A stretch of DNA of 64,000 bases, taken from assembly GCF_016859285.1 (NCBI RefSeq), contig NC_053415.1, positions 18,126,501 to 18,190,500 of the forward strand, read 5' to 3'. Made by a program: the position numbers and the translations under genes. The notes beneath the pieces are model-generated. The model saw only the letters and a program-made list of their open reading frames with translations, was not told the origin of the DNA and made no database searches. This stretch comes from Xiphias gladius. Taxonomy: Eukaryota; Chordata; Actinopteri; Istiophoriformes; Xiphiidae. This document shows, piece after piece, positions 39,226 to 51,935 of this stretch (positions within the stretch are counted from its first letter, which is position 1; each line of letters starts with the position of its first letter).

Positions 39226-39491
39226 TAGTTCAAACACCCTGCACACCCATGGTCCACCCACACTGATAATATTTTGCTTGATCAGACCTTTTCTTAGGAG
39301 GGTGTGGGCTTGACGGACATCTCGCTCACTCTCCTGTGTGTTTGCCTCAGGACAATTTACAACTTAATCATTCTTATTAGTATGTGGAGTTTGGTAGTTT
39401 CCAGCAGAGCTTGGCACAACCCCGACCTGAGGAGGTCTAATCAGCCAGAACAACTGCAAACACCAGTGTGGTTCTGGGGGGGTTAATAGTC

Positions 39492-39640
39492 TACAGTACT
39501 GTGCAAAAGTTTCAGGCACTAAACGGAAAGTGAGGATGCTTTACAAAAGATAAAGCCACGTATAGTTCCTTTTTTATCAGTTAACTTCTTACAAAGTGCA
39601 TTAAACAGAGAAAACCTAAAACAAAAAACCAAAGCCGATC
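39492..39640 (-). mobile_element. Second Tc1-like terminal fragment
   Basis: It starts tacagtactgtgcaaaagtt and continues aggcactaaacggaaagtga, gatgctttacaaaagataaa and ttaacttcttacaaagtgca, matching the terminal 120-odd bases at 31544-31670 with scattered changes. The transposase-coding part is not evident beyond about 39640. Confidence 0.7.
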
Positions 39641-39935
39641 TTAGAACACATTTTTTATAGGAATATACTGACGGTAGAGCAAATAGTGAGCTGTTTCAGA
39701 CAGTGTGGGAGTTTCCTTCAGCACATCTAAATGAATCATTAGAATTAAAAAGTCACACATGCAAATCGGCCAACTAGAGTTCCTGGTTGTATTTCGCAAC
39801 GGTTATATGAGCATACAGATGTACAGAGCTCGACGGAAAGATTTTAAGCAGTTTGCTGCTGTGGTTTGTTGCTGTGCAAGCTCACAAGCTGCTGATACCT
39901 GTGACTGGAAGTACCCAAATGATAAGCCCAACAAC

Positions 39936-39939
<4 letters not shown>

Positions 39940-39971
<32 letters not shown>
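39940..39971. repeat. (CA)n microsatellite
   Basis: A CA run of about 15 units with one early interruption (acacgcaca). Confidence 0.95.
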
Positions 39972-39973
<2 letters not shown>

Positions 39974-42900
39974 TAACATCCAGATCTGATGGCTGGTTAA
40001 TGGCACTGCTCAACTGCCCGCTACGGCCATTTTTTGTGGTTTCCTTTGAACATCTTAACAGGCCTTCTTTATGGAGGCTTGCTGTGGATTACAGCTACAG
40101 GGAGCTGCTACATCACATTTTGCAAATGTGTGTGTATCTGTCAGAAGACGACAGAGGAGAGAGAGAGTGTGTGAAAATAAGTGAGAGAAAGAGAGAGTGA
40201 AAGCAGTTGAGTGTGAGTGGGCGGTGGCTGTCAAATTAAATCTGTCAGTACCACTGTTTTTTTAGATGATAAATTAAGCAACAAGATAGGTTTCCTCTAA
40301 AACATCAACTTCCTGTGCTGCCTGGTCCCGAAAACGGCTGCAGCGAAGCCTTACCCTCAATGCACTCTGTGAGTTGAGCTCCCCCTGAAAACCTCCAGGA
40401 GCGCTACTCATCTATGAACAGATGGCACCATGCTCACAACACATGGCGCCACTACCCTCAGGGATTAAGTTGCTTTTTTCATTTTTAACAACTATTTTTC
40501 TGATTAAAAAAAACTCTCTTTCTGCCAGTTTTTATTTGTGAGTTCTGTTTCTTTGTTTCTGCTGTTATTCCTACCTCACCCTCTGCCTCCCAGTTTGTTG
40601 CACTTGTCCAGATTAGCAGCTCGTGGGTTATGCAAAAGTTACATCATACAGACACTGATGTACTTATGCCTCAGGGAACTTGTTGTGGCAAAGGGAGCAG
40701 GAAGAAGACCACTGACACAGGGATTACCACAGGAAACTCCCCCTCCCGCTGTAGCAGTAAGAAATAGCAACATTTAAACATTTAAACCCCACCAGATGAC
40801 ATCCCCTACAGTTTCATTAAATCTTCATACAGAGGTTCTCTTACAGTACCAAGAGTCCTGCTGTGTGTGTGTATGCTCGTGTGTTTGTGTTTGTGTTTGT
40901 GTGTGAAGCTGAGAGGGGGAGCAGAAGGAAAGTTTTGCTCTTTGTACTCTCTGTTTTCTGTCTTCGGTTTGAATTGTGCTCCTATTTAGCATCGTTCACT
41001 GACAAGACTGATAGGTGTAATTACAACAGAAACAGAGGATGGAAATGGTTTTGCCACAAAAAACACACAACACCCCCCCCCCCCACACACACACACACAC
41101 ACACACAGCATCCAGTCTTCCTGCACAAGCAATCAGTCAGAACTACTAGGACTCCCACAGCAGCACTGTGCTTATTTGAGCGCAGATAGGAACAGTGTAG
41201 GCTGAGTGTTCAAAAGATGAAATGCTTTGTGTGTGTGTGTGTGTGTGTGTGTGTTTGTGAGATCAGCTAGCATTACACGATATCTGTGTCCTATTTAAAT
41301 TTCTCGTTTTATCTGAACAACAGTGACAGACCCAAACAAATTCAGCTTGCTATGGTAGATGGCTAAGGAAACAGGCAAACATTAATCTAGTCATGAATCA
41401 ACTAAGTGAGAGAGACAGTTTTGGAGATATAGAGTAGTAATTTGCTGTACTGCCTCTGTGCTTCATCAGCCCACCTGATCTGTGGGTCTGAAGGTTTGTT
41501 AACCGTTGCACTGGTCCGTTTTTCTGTTCCTGCTACATTTCAGTACATGGTCTTACAAATAAACAGACCATGTGCAGTTGACACACTAGTGCTACTAAAT
41601 TTTAACAGGGGAGACAGAATGCCTTCACATTATGGTCAGGGAGCAAACGAATATACAAATTTGGGAAAATGATTTCTGTTTTATGTCCTCAGTCGGTAAC
41701 ACTTTCCTCTGAGTATCCCCGTTTATAAACAGTACGTAAAAATTTAATAAAATATTTATAACACATTATAATGCAGTTGTAAGCAGATCTAAATGTTCGT
41801 TGATATATTTGTCAACACCTATAATGGCTCCTGTAGGCCCCCATAAGTGGAAGCTGCTGTATAAAAAGAGAATGAATTACAATATAGCAAAATACTGATG
41901 TAATAATATAAAATACACCCTCATAGGAGAAGTTCATGCATACATATATATATATTTGGTAAAATAAAAAACCATCGACGCTGTGCATTTTAATAAACAA
42001 TAACAAAAACAGCACAAATCTCAATCATTTGTTTAAAGCTGCATAATTGGGTTTGTAAACAATAGGGAGCAGAAAGACTGCAAAACAAACACAAAAATAC
42101 TGAGGCCAGATATACATTTACCAGTCCAGTCTGCAAGGGATTTTGTTGGGTAATTCTGCTGTACTAGCCTGGTTCTAGACCATTTCATGATAGGCAGGTA
42201 ACTTCTCCTAGATGAGATATTAGCTTGTTTACAGTTCTATATTGTGTCTTGTGAGAGCCATCGCACTCAATCATACAGTTTATGTGCAGCCAGAGAACCA
42301 ATACACTGAACTATGAGGCTGCTGAAAGCTATGCAGAGCTTTAGATTTCTAGTGGTTTAAGCTAAATGAGTAACCTTTTCTTTTTTCTTAATGTAGGTTT
42401 ATATTTACATGCAATAAGAAATTATGATCGAAAATCTTCCATATTGTTTGAAGTGCCGCCTCAAACACAGAGAACAGATTTAATTTGCTAATGAATTCAG
42501 TATGATTTGTGTATCCTGACACCAAAATTATAACCACGCCTTCTGTAGGCTGTGTTTAAATGGAACATATATACCATAAAGTATGCAGACCTCAGTCAGA
42601 TGTCTGTTCAGCTCCTCACTGCCCATCGGTACCTTAGATCCTGTGCTGCAGTATGCTATTTGATAAGACTGCTTAGCATTCAAGAGGAATCCTCAGCACT
42701 CAAGTACTCCCAGTATTATGCTTTTAACTCATCCCCCCCAGAGGAGCAGAGGGATAGATGGAGAGGAGGGAGTGGAAAGGGATGGAGAAACAGAACAATT
42801 CTTATGGGAAGAGTGAAATTTCATAGGACAAAGCCCATTATTGAATTCCTGTCATGATTCTTTGGTTAATAACCTCCACTATCCAGGCCCCAAGAAGCAT

Positions 42901-45700
42901 TTAAAGCCTTGTACTATCCCACCCCATCTGATTTCACTGGCTGGAAGAGTGTAGCTGCACACAAGCCGCTGCACTGGCTCACCACTTGCTGGATGCTACC
43001 GAACGCCTCTGTATTGGATTAGGCTTTCCGTCCCTTGAGCAGAGCTTAGAAAATATCACAGTGCGTCCCGTCAGTAAGTGAAACGCCAAACGACGACCAT
43101 TTTGAGTGCGACTTTATCCAGCTAATGGCTGGACAAAGTCGTGCCTCTTTAAAGAAAGGACGCGGGCTGTAGCTGAGTGTTAAGCCTGCGCTGATCATCT
43201 GGCCACAGGAGCCTTGATGAGGCCTGATTGCTGTGTGATTTGAGCATCCTCAGACCCACAGCTCATCAATATCTCTCACAGCTCAGCTCTGTAACACACT
43301 GCACTGCAGCAGGATGCAGGCGTCAGCGAGATGAATATTTATCAAAGCCATAAAAAGGAACAGGAAACAATTTATTCGTCACAGAAAACATGCAGAGGCC
43401 AAAACTCTCCTGGCTGCATTTTCAAAATGATGCTATAATTTAAATACAAGACCTGCCAGGGAATTGCAATGATATGGAGTCGTTGGTACACTACCTGGTA
43501 GGACACTTTTTCCATTTGTTGCAGGTGATTGGTGAATGAAAAGAGGACCAGGGTTAGTCAAGTGTTCTCTGGATTAGAATAACTTTCTCCGCTAATCTGC
43601 TGGGATTCATTAAAGTGGTCAGATAGGACAGTCCCAGCTGCCAGGATTATAAGGTGAAGAGTGAGAGCAGAGTGAGCTGCAGGCCAGCAGAACGTTCCCC
43701 AAATGTGAGCAAACACGAAGGAGACAGTCTGATTTTCTCCTCCCTGATTCCATCCTCACCCTGCCTTCAGACACAACTCATCTCCTCCCTCTTTTCTTGC
43801 TCAGCCCCCCTCAGCCGTGTGAGCTGGCTGAATGAAGACAAGATGGGGTGAAAACAACCCCCACCACCACCACCAGCTTATTAAACCCCCGAGTCAACAG
43901 GAAGAACCTTTCATGTGGAAAAGATTTAAGTATGGAGGAGAATTTACTCAATTCCGTGCTCATTTCCGTATGCTGTACACACCAAATCCTCTTCTTTATG
44001 CAGCATATTTGAGTCTGGCTTTGCACAGTATTGTTCTGGCATCAGTAACCAACTTTTTCTCTTCATTTCTTCGCTCTGATTAACTGAGAGGGCGTTTTCA
44101 CGACAGGCCACATTTGATGAGCTGGCTCTGATTGGAAGATGTTAAAAATACCACCACTCTGCACCTCTCTATCTACTCGATCCTGCCTTCTGTCTCCTCT
44201 TTCTGTCCACCTCTCCCACTCCGTCTGTACTCTGCTTTTTTAACTCTAATTTCTCACCTACATAGCTTTCCTTTGTCCCTCTCTCCCTGTATGATTAAAG
44301 GCTTTACATCCAATGTATTTTTATCATATTCATTGTTTCCTTGATTATGATTTTCTTTTGTCATGATTTGTCTGTTTTCTGCCAGAGGTCTATGTTTGAT
44401 TATAACTTTTCTCTCTCTGATTACGACCTTCTTGTCTTCGTGAGTGGTGTTGTCTTCCTGGCGCTTTCCCTCCCCATCAGCCAGAGTGACCTTGGCAGAA
44501 CAACTTAGCCAGAGAAAAGATTAAACAAAGTCTAATATTGTTGCAAATGGAAACAGAAGAAGGATAAAATATGCAGTGAAAAACAATGTATTTATGATTA
44601 CTTTTTGGTAACACCTCTCTATAAGAGAGAAAAACATGGACTGAATGATGATAATGACTGATGATTAAATGCAATAACTGATTATCTATTAAATGTTAAC
44701 TAGTCTCATAGTAACTTGATTATTTTTTAATGGTGAGCAACAGAAATCATCAGGATACATCCTGAATTAATTCATGAATTAAATTATCAAGAGTCATGCA
44801 TTAGTTATTGCATTACTTAAGCATGTGTTTTGAACCCTTATTATAGAGTGTTATTATAAGTATTTTTTCATGTTTAATTAACAGACTACTTGAGTACACA
44901 TAAACAATATATAACCTAAGATTAATATATCAAGACAACAGTGTTTTTGTTTAGGTGGGGTTTGTGCTTCCTGGGCTAATCACTACATTTAATATTGCTT
45001 TCAGCTCCTTGTGCATGCTTGCAGACTGTAACCCCCCCTCATAATATACGAGCATACGGGTAGAGAATAGATAGCTAGCCCCTGAGCCGAGCATTTGGCA
45101 CTGTCCTCAAGAATATCAGTGAGATTTGGTGCCTCTCTTCCCCTGTCTCTCTTGCCTCTCCTGCTGATTGGACATCCAGACTTATGATTCCTCTGCAGCG
45201 CAGGCAGAAATCCATCGAACCAAGGACAATATCAGAACTGTGTGTTATGTCTACAAACATTGTTACAGGAGTGAAAGAGAGCGAGAATGTTAATGTTTGC
45301 CCAGAGGAATTACACCCCCCCCCCACCTGCTATTCATCAAGAGAAGAAAAAAGTCGTGACAATGGCAAGGAATGACTGCATGTATGATGTTATGTTATGT
45401 TGCACGGAGCATAATCTGCAAGCTGCTGAAGAACTTTAACCGACTGCACATTTCATTCAAAAACCACCGGCACCTGAAACAATGTATGAGGGAATATTGT
45501 ATTGAAAAAGAGCAGAATGTGATACTGAAAAAAAGAGGCAGTGCAAGTAGTGCTGGCCGTGCACTGTGTCTCCAGGTAACAAAGCTTCTATTGTGCCCCA
45601 GTTTGCAGGTGCACTCTGAAGGTCAGAGCCGAAAGCAGGCAGAAAAAGATGAAAGCGAAGAGAGTTTAAGGCTGGTTGTTGTAAAAGCTGTGTTATTGAC
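39972..45700. other. Intergenic DNA, no gene recognised
   Basis: No recognisable exon or retroelement frame was found. Small features are (CA)n at 41083-41107 preceded by a C-run, (GT)n at 41229-41255, and a hairpin at 43109-43141. Short open frames on both strands lack family motifs and splice partners. Confidence 0.4.
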
Positions 45701-45705
45701 AAATC

Positions 45706-46090
45706 AACAAGACTAAGAATCCACAGCCATGCTAGAGGCATTGTGAGACTGTACAGCGGCGCTAAATACTAACACCAGCATGCTAACATTTTCACAGGGA
45801 CAATACTGACAGGCGGGTGTGTAGGAGGTATAGAGATTACAGATGTCACTAATTTAGTTTACCATGCAAGCAAGCTAACATTTGCTAATTAAATCCAAGC
45901 ACAAAGTGCAGTAAAGTCAATGTCATTTGTTTTGGTCAAAAACCAAAGTATTGGAGAAATTTAAATCTTGACCTAATAATGGTGCCATATGAAAAGTCAG
46001 AGAATACAGTTCATTCTGAGGGAGACATTACACTTGCTGCCAAATTTCTCGGAAATTGGTGCAATAGTTGTTGAGACATTTCACTCAAAA
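45706..46090 (-). repeat. Copy 3 of the agcatgttagcatgct dispersed family (inverted)
   Basis: On the plus strand it reads gaatccacagccatgctaga, caccagcatgctaacatttt, gcaagctaacatttgctaat, ttttggtcaaaaaccaaagt and gcaatagttgttgagacatt, the reverse complement of the order in copies 1, 2 and 5. Confidence 0.7.
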
Positions 46091-46567
46091 CCACGTGTCA
46101 CTGGTCATTCAGTTATTTATTCATTCTCTGGCTGCCATTATCACAAAGTGTCTTGTCATTCAGACCCTGCCTCTCCCAACTAACCCCAGCCCTTCTTGCC
46201 TGGTCAATATACTGGTCCATTTCTGCCTGCACCTTTCCAGGTTGTATATCATGTCATTGCCAGCCCATTGTTGAGCTCCTTATTGTTTTTTGACTTTGCC
46301 TTTTGCCTGCTCCCCTTTTTAACAACCTTTTTGCCCTCCTCTTTTGCCTGTTGTTCCTTCCTGTCTGTTACTGACTTACTGAGTTCGCCTCCTCGCCATG
46401 CTATGGTTTCAGTTTTATATTTGCCATGCAGTTTACCTAGATATACTGCTTTGAAGACAGCATGTTAAGCCTGAGTTTTGACTATTAATACATACATAGG
46501 TAATGCAAAGTACAATAGATAATATTTGTACTTACTACTGGTTTAAATGACAAACCCAGTAAGGTTC

Positions 46568-46600
46568 ACTTAACCCAGTAAGTACCTTACTGGGTTAAGT
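46568..46600. repeat. Perfect 15-bp inverted repeat with 3-base loop
   Basis: acttaacccagtaag, then tac, then its exact reverse complement cttactgggttaagt. A further partial copy, acccagtaagg, lies just upstream at 46554-46564. The function is unknown; it could be a fold-back element end or a chance hairpin. Confidence 0.9.
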
Positions 46601-47149
46601 TATGTAAAACCACTGGCATGGTTCCTTTACATATTGGAGAAAAAAAAAGTCAAACATAGAATAAAAAGAGGATTGATAGACGAATGGACAGAGATCATTG
46701 GAGGACAGAAGAGATGGCCCCAGAGATTCAGACCCACAGGGAATTCTTCAAAAAAGGAAGTTATGCTCCTACTTCAAATGGAAATCATTTATCATCCTTT
46801 CATTGAGGTTGGGCAGAAGTTATCAAACATCCTCCTTTTTCTCCCCTCTCCATCTGTCATTTTCCATCCTCTATCCACATCTATCATTCACTGTCACTAC
46901 CAGCCTCTGACTCAACATGCACTGTATCTGTTGTGTCATTTTTCCTCCACATTTTGGTGTGAGCTCTTTCTGTCACATTGTACTGCTGTCAGTTCTCATC
47001 AGTGTATTGAGTGCTGTTTTCTTGTCCATTAGATGGCTAGACACTGAATACATATAATTAAGAACTGCTATAGATATTTTTATTATCCTGTGCATTTTTT
47101 TTTGATAATTTGATCAAGCATACAGTGTATAAAATGGCAAAAAAGTAAA

Positions 47150-47445
47150 AGACTGAGAGTCTACAGCCATGCTAGTGACTCTGTTAATCTGTACTTTTGT
47201 ATGGCAAGTGCTTTGAGCTCAATGCTAATATTAGCATGCTAATATGCTTATCATGACAACGCTAACAAAGCTTAGTTTAAGTTGTTAGTTTGCTAACACT
47301 TTCTAATTAGTACTAAATATGAGGTACACATGAGGCCGATGGGAATGGCATCAGCTTTGCAGGTATTTAGTCGTAATACAAAACTGGACAAAGTGAAACT
47401 TAAGCAATGCCTATAACTACAAATGCCCAGTTATTGAGACTGAAA
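47150..47445 (-). repeat. Copy 4 of the agcatgttagcatgct dispersed family (inverted)
   Basis: It shows gagagtctacagccatgcta, gctaatattagcatgctaat, gtttgctaacactttctaat, catcagctttgcaggtattt and ccagttattgagactgaaa in the inverted order, as in copy 3. Confidence 0.7.
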
Positions 47446-49036
47446 TCTTCAAATGGCTTGTTTAGTCTGACAAGCAGTCCAGATCTCATAGATATTTGAT
47501 TAAAAATAATACAGAACTAAGAAAAGCAGCAAATCATCACATTTGAGAAGCTGGAACCAAAACGTATTTACCACTTTTGCTTCATGGACGATCTAAGCAA
47601 ATGATTCAATTATCAAAACTGTTGTTTATTTTCTGTCGATTGACTCATCATTTCAGCACTGGATTCATGATTTGGAAGTAGAAGTTTGTGTTTTGACCCC
47701 CATACCAGCTACAACACCCCCGTCCACTTCATACACACATTCTTTCCTAACTTTCCCATCCCAACATCTCCCCTTTTTTGTCTCTTCATTTAGGACTCTA
47801 ACCTCCGCTCTCTTTTCTGTGCTCCAACCCCTCTCCCCTCACCCATCTCTCAAGCACAGATTCAGATCTTTGTCTTCGACCTCTGGCACTTGGTTGTTTT
47901 ACTTGGCCATACATCATGACTCGGCCACCTCTAGCCGTTTACAACTTGCTGTTTCCCCATCTGCTCAGCATCCCCTCCCCACCCACACAGCTCCCCCAGG
48001 GCTTGAGGTCAGGGCAGATTTGTATCTCTTGTCATTGGTTCTCCAGTCAACTGGGAAGTCACACAGGAAGTACATTTACAAATGGTTCCAAGAGGAAAAT
48101 GCAAAGAGGAACCATGCCATTTGGGTTGGCAGATAATCCAACTATGGGCCAAGATATATGGAAAAATGACATTAATGGTACCAAAATTGCAGATAGTAAC
48201 TGTTAAACTAAGTTAAATGCCAACCTCAACTTTCAGTTGAAGTGGTATCAGCTTTATAACTCCAATACAAAACAAATAACTATGTTAAAGAAATAAAAAA
48301 ACATGAAAAAAAGATTATGACAAGAAAATGTTCTCATTTAAATAAGATATTGTTTTTGTGTTATAATGACATTTTGCTATATATCAAATTATTTGGTTTT
48401 AACAAGATTTTGTCTTGTTATAACAATAATCTAATCTGACATCAAATCAACACACAGGCCTACAAAACAACACAAAAGCAGCTCATGGCCACAATACATA
48501 AAAACAAATGGACAAATGTCTACGTCAATGAAATTATATAATTAATTTAGGCTACAGTGCCTCTCCGGACAATTAACTTTCTTTTTTTGATAAAAAGGGT
48601 CATATTTTGTTATGAAAATAAACGTTTCTTGTTAAAACAGAGTAATTTGGTATGTAGTAGCAAGAGCAACTTTTCATTGTAACATGAAAATATTTCATTG
48701 GATCTTTTAAAAAAAAAAAAAAGTATCTTTATAATGGGAAATTGAGCATTTTTTTTGTGGTCACAATGGCACTATTAAATAGCTGTGACTATGAATAATG
48801 GTTAATGGTTCCGTATTTCCGCAAAGCACACACACTCACACAGACATGTATACAGCAGTTTTTGGTGAGCTATGCAAATTTCCTGCTGATTAGTGTCCTA
48901 TCTGAACAGGAAGCTTCATATTTCTTCTTATGAAAAACTTTCTTTCACTCTCAGATTGAGAACATGATATTGCACAGAAATATCAAGGGGAAAAGATACT
49001 AAAGGTGGACAATACTTCAAATTTAGTAGAAAAAAG

Positions 49037-49419
49037 ACTTCATGATTTCCATGTGTGCTTACAGCCCAAAGACCATCACTTCAGTTTTATCTGTATTTAA
49101 CAAAAGAAAGTTACAAGCCATACAGGATTTTATGTCTTTTTATATCACTTTGGTTTGATTAGAATCCCACTCATTGTTACAGAATTTACTTACTAACTCA
49201 AAATATCTGAGATATTATTTTTGTATATGTACCCTGATGGTCTGAATGGCTGAGGGTTTGCCTACATTGCAGACTCACTTTTGTTTTCTGTGCCTACATT
49301 TTCACTCAGAGACTCCACTGTGGCTTTTACAGATGTTCAGAACCACAGTTGACAGACTATTATTAAGTCTCCCTTACCTGAGTATTGGTCTCCCCCAAAT
49401 TTGGGGAAAGGGACAACTA
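49037..49419 (-). mobile_element. LINE fragment (copy B of a repeated 380-bp segment)
   Basis: Nearly identical to 51544-51925 (about 15 differences in 380 bases by eye). In the 51.5-kb copy the minus strand reads NTDKTEVMVFGP, the region after the reverse-transcriptase core of L2/Rex1-like LINEs. This copy is isolated from the rest of the element. Confidence 0.65.
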
Positions 49420-50239
49420 AATTTAGAAAAAGTACATATAGAAAACGTGTAAGGGGAGGGAGAATAATCGAAAGGAAATGTTTTAGAGTTGAAGCACATA
49501 TGTAGGCAGCAGTGCACTGACTTGTGGTTGGGTGGGGTCACTGCTGCAGATGAGCGGGACTTTAAGGTCGTGTTTTTCACCATGCTATAATGCTTATTCA
49601 GCCTTCTCCCTGTGGTATGTCTGTAGGAGTATCAGAAGCTGCAGCCAGGCCTTGAGGGAATGTTCAGTTCATCCAGCTGCTCTTTCATGTAACTGAACTC
49701 CTCTCAGCAGCTACAGTCACTGAATCCCCATAGAGTTGTAAAGTTTTTTATCAAGGTTAAAGTACATAGATATAAAATGAAGCTGAGTATCCACATATTG
49801 AATGTTTCATTTGCATGTATCAGCCCATGGAAACCCTTATGTTTGCACTTACGTAGTGCAAACCACAGGGTAGTATTGACCCCAGTGTGTGAGAGCAGAT
49901 ATTACATAAACTCAAGTTTGCTATTGCAACCACAAAATGTCAAAGTATCTGCAGTTTATAGTTGTCTGTGTGGCTTGTAAATTTTGTATCCACACATTTG
50001 AGGAGAGAAGAAATCTGAGCAGAAGTTATCTTAAGTCCTGATCTGGTTTTCCAATTTATAACCTCACCAGCACTGTTAGGAAATTAGAACCCTTACAACA
50101 TTTGCAGACTCAGTTCAAAAACCAAAAGTCTCTTGAAACCACACAGAGAAATAATCTGTGATCTGAGACTGAAAACTGATGGTGATGGTTTCAGCTCTGG
50201 CTCTCATGGATCTGTTATGAAATTATGAAAATGTTATGG

Positions 50240-50745
50240 TTAAATGTCTCAGAGATAGAACACTTCTTTTGGTCAAGAGCACAAAGCTGTTTTGCTCCCA
50301 TGCTCTTTTCATTCTACATGCTTTCCACAGAGCAAACTTAATATACATTTCTTTACAGATGACAGACAGTTATACGGTTCTGTCTGCAATCAGTCAATTA
50401 GCAAATAATAACTTTCTAAAGATGAGACCGAAATACCTTTGCTTGGGAAAATAAATACATTATAGACAAATCTTAGTTCTCCACAATTCAGAAGTCATAA
50501 GTCTGGGTGTTATCTTACGTCTTGACTTATCTTATTTGATTGAAGTTTTAAGTCACACATCAACAGAGTGACCAAAATACATTTTTCATATCGGAAATGT
50601 TGGTACAGCCTTTCATGTGCCAGCAAAATACTGGAGGCTAATTCATACTTTCTTCCTAAGCTGCCTAAACTATTGTATATTTTTTTTACACTTCTTCCTA
50701 ATAACTCCATTGAGACACTACAACTTAATTAAACTTGTGCTGCCA
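50240..50745 (+). mobile_element. Highly decayed LINE reverse-transcriptase fragment, plus orientation
   Basis: Across shifting plus-strand frames one can read DDRQLYGSVCNQ (the YADD-like box, with flanking TQLY context), VISLGVIL (compare LGVIFD in related elements) and ILEANSYFLPKLP. Many stops and shifts interrupt it. It lies head to head with the minus-strand LINE at 50910. Confidence 0.45.
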
Positions 50746-50909
50746 GGCGCCTAGGGGAAACCACTCCCTAAAAAAAAGAGAGAATGTATTAATAAACCTT
50801 TATAATAAACTTTAACTTAAAATATTTATATAGCACTTTCCAAAAACAAGTTTACAAAGTGCTTTACAGACATGAGAGATGATAAATAATTAAGTGAGCT
50901 AGAATGACA

Positions 50910-51935
50910 AAATTAAAGGCCAATGTAAAGGTAATTCAACGAATATCTATAAAAAACAGTCTTTAGCAGAGATTTAAAGGAGGGCACTGAGATTGATTCT
51001 AAAATTTCCAGTGGAAGGCTATTCCAGAGTTTAGGACCCCTAATGGCAAACATCCAATTCCCCTTTGTCTCCAGCCTGAATGTGGGGTCAGCAGGCAGCA
51101 ACTGGTCAGCAGAGTGTAGGGAGAGAGAAGAAGCAATGTAGGGTGGGGCAAGGCCTATCTGTGTCTTAAAAACAAGTAATAAAAGTTTAAAATCAATTTT
51201 GAAAGCCACAGGTAGCCAGTGAAATATGATCATATTTTCTAGTTCTTATGAGAACCCTAACAGCAGTATTTTGTACAAGCTGGAGCCCTTTAATAAGGAA
51301 TTACAACAGTCCAATTGACTGTAAACAAAGGCATGAACAAGGGTTTTAGTGACCTGGAATGAAAGAAAAGATCTGATCGTAGCAATACTTTTGAGCTGAC
51401 AGATGGCTGTGTAGTGGCTTGTTGTGTAGCAGAAACGAGAAGAAAAATTTAGGTCTGAATCAATAATCACCCCTAGATTTTTTACCTCTTGACCTCTTGA
51501 CCTCTTGACCTCTTGGTTTTGGTTCCAAGGGAACCAAAGCCTGCTTCATCATTTCCATGTGTGCTTACGGCCCAAAGACCATCACTTCAGTTTTATCTGT
51601 ATTTAACAAAAGAAAGTTACTAGCCATACAGGATTTTATGTCTTTTTATATCACTTTGGTTTCATTAGAATCCCACTCATTGTTACAGAATTTACTTACT
51701 AACTCAAAATATCTGAGATATTATTTTTGTACATGTACCCTGATGGTCTGAATGGTTGAGGGTTTGCCTACATTGCAGACTCCCTTTTGTTTTCTGTGCC
51801 TACATTTTCACTCAGAGACTCCACTGTGGCTTTTATAGATGTTCAGAACCACAGTTGACAGACCAATATTAAGTCTCCTTTACCTGAGTATTGGTCTCCA
51901 CCAAATTTGAGGAAAAGGACAACTAGCTCTTTACC
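50910..51935 (-). mobile_element. Truncated L2/Rex1-like LINE, minus orientation
   Basis: The minus strand reads, in order and with frame breaks: NTDKTEVMVFGP, a DSDLNFSSRF block, TKTLVHAFVYSQLDCCNSLL, HWLPVAFKIDFKLLLLVFKT, GLAPPYI, and PKLWNSLPLEILESISVPSF then KSLLKT. These are the C-terminal reverse-transcriptase signatures of fish L2/CR1/Rex1-type LINEs (LDYCNSLL, HWLPV, LWNSLP, FKSLLKT). The YADD core and upstream endonuclease are absent, so the copy is 5'-truncated and dead. Confidence 0.8.
51484..51515. repeat. Short tandem repeat, 8-bp unit acctcttg, four units
   Basis: Four near-identical acctcttg units in tandem, inside the LINE remnant. Probably a local slippage product. Confidence 0.8.

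Noticed and set aside
47672-48136. 154-codon plus-strand frame
   Set aside because: Low-complexity Pro/Ser/Thr-rich translation of pyrimidine-rich DNA, with no motif or splice partner.
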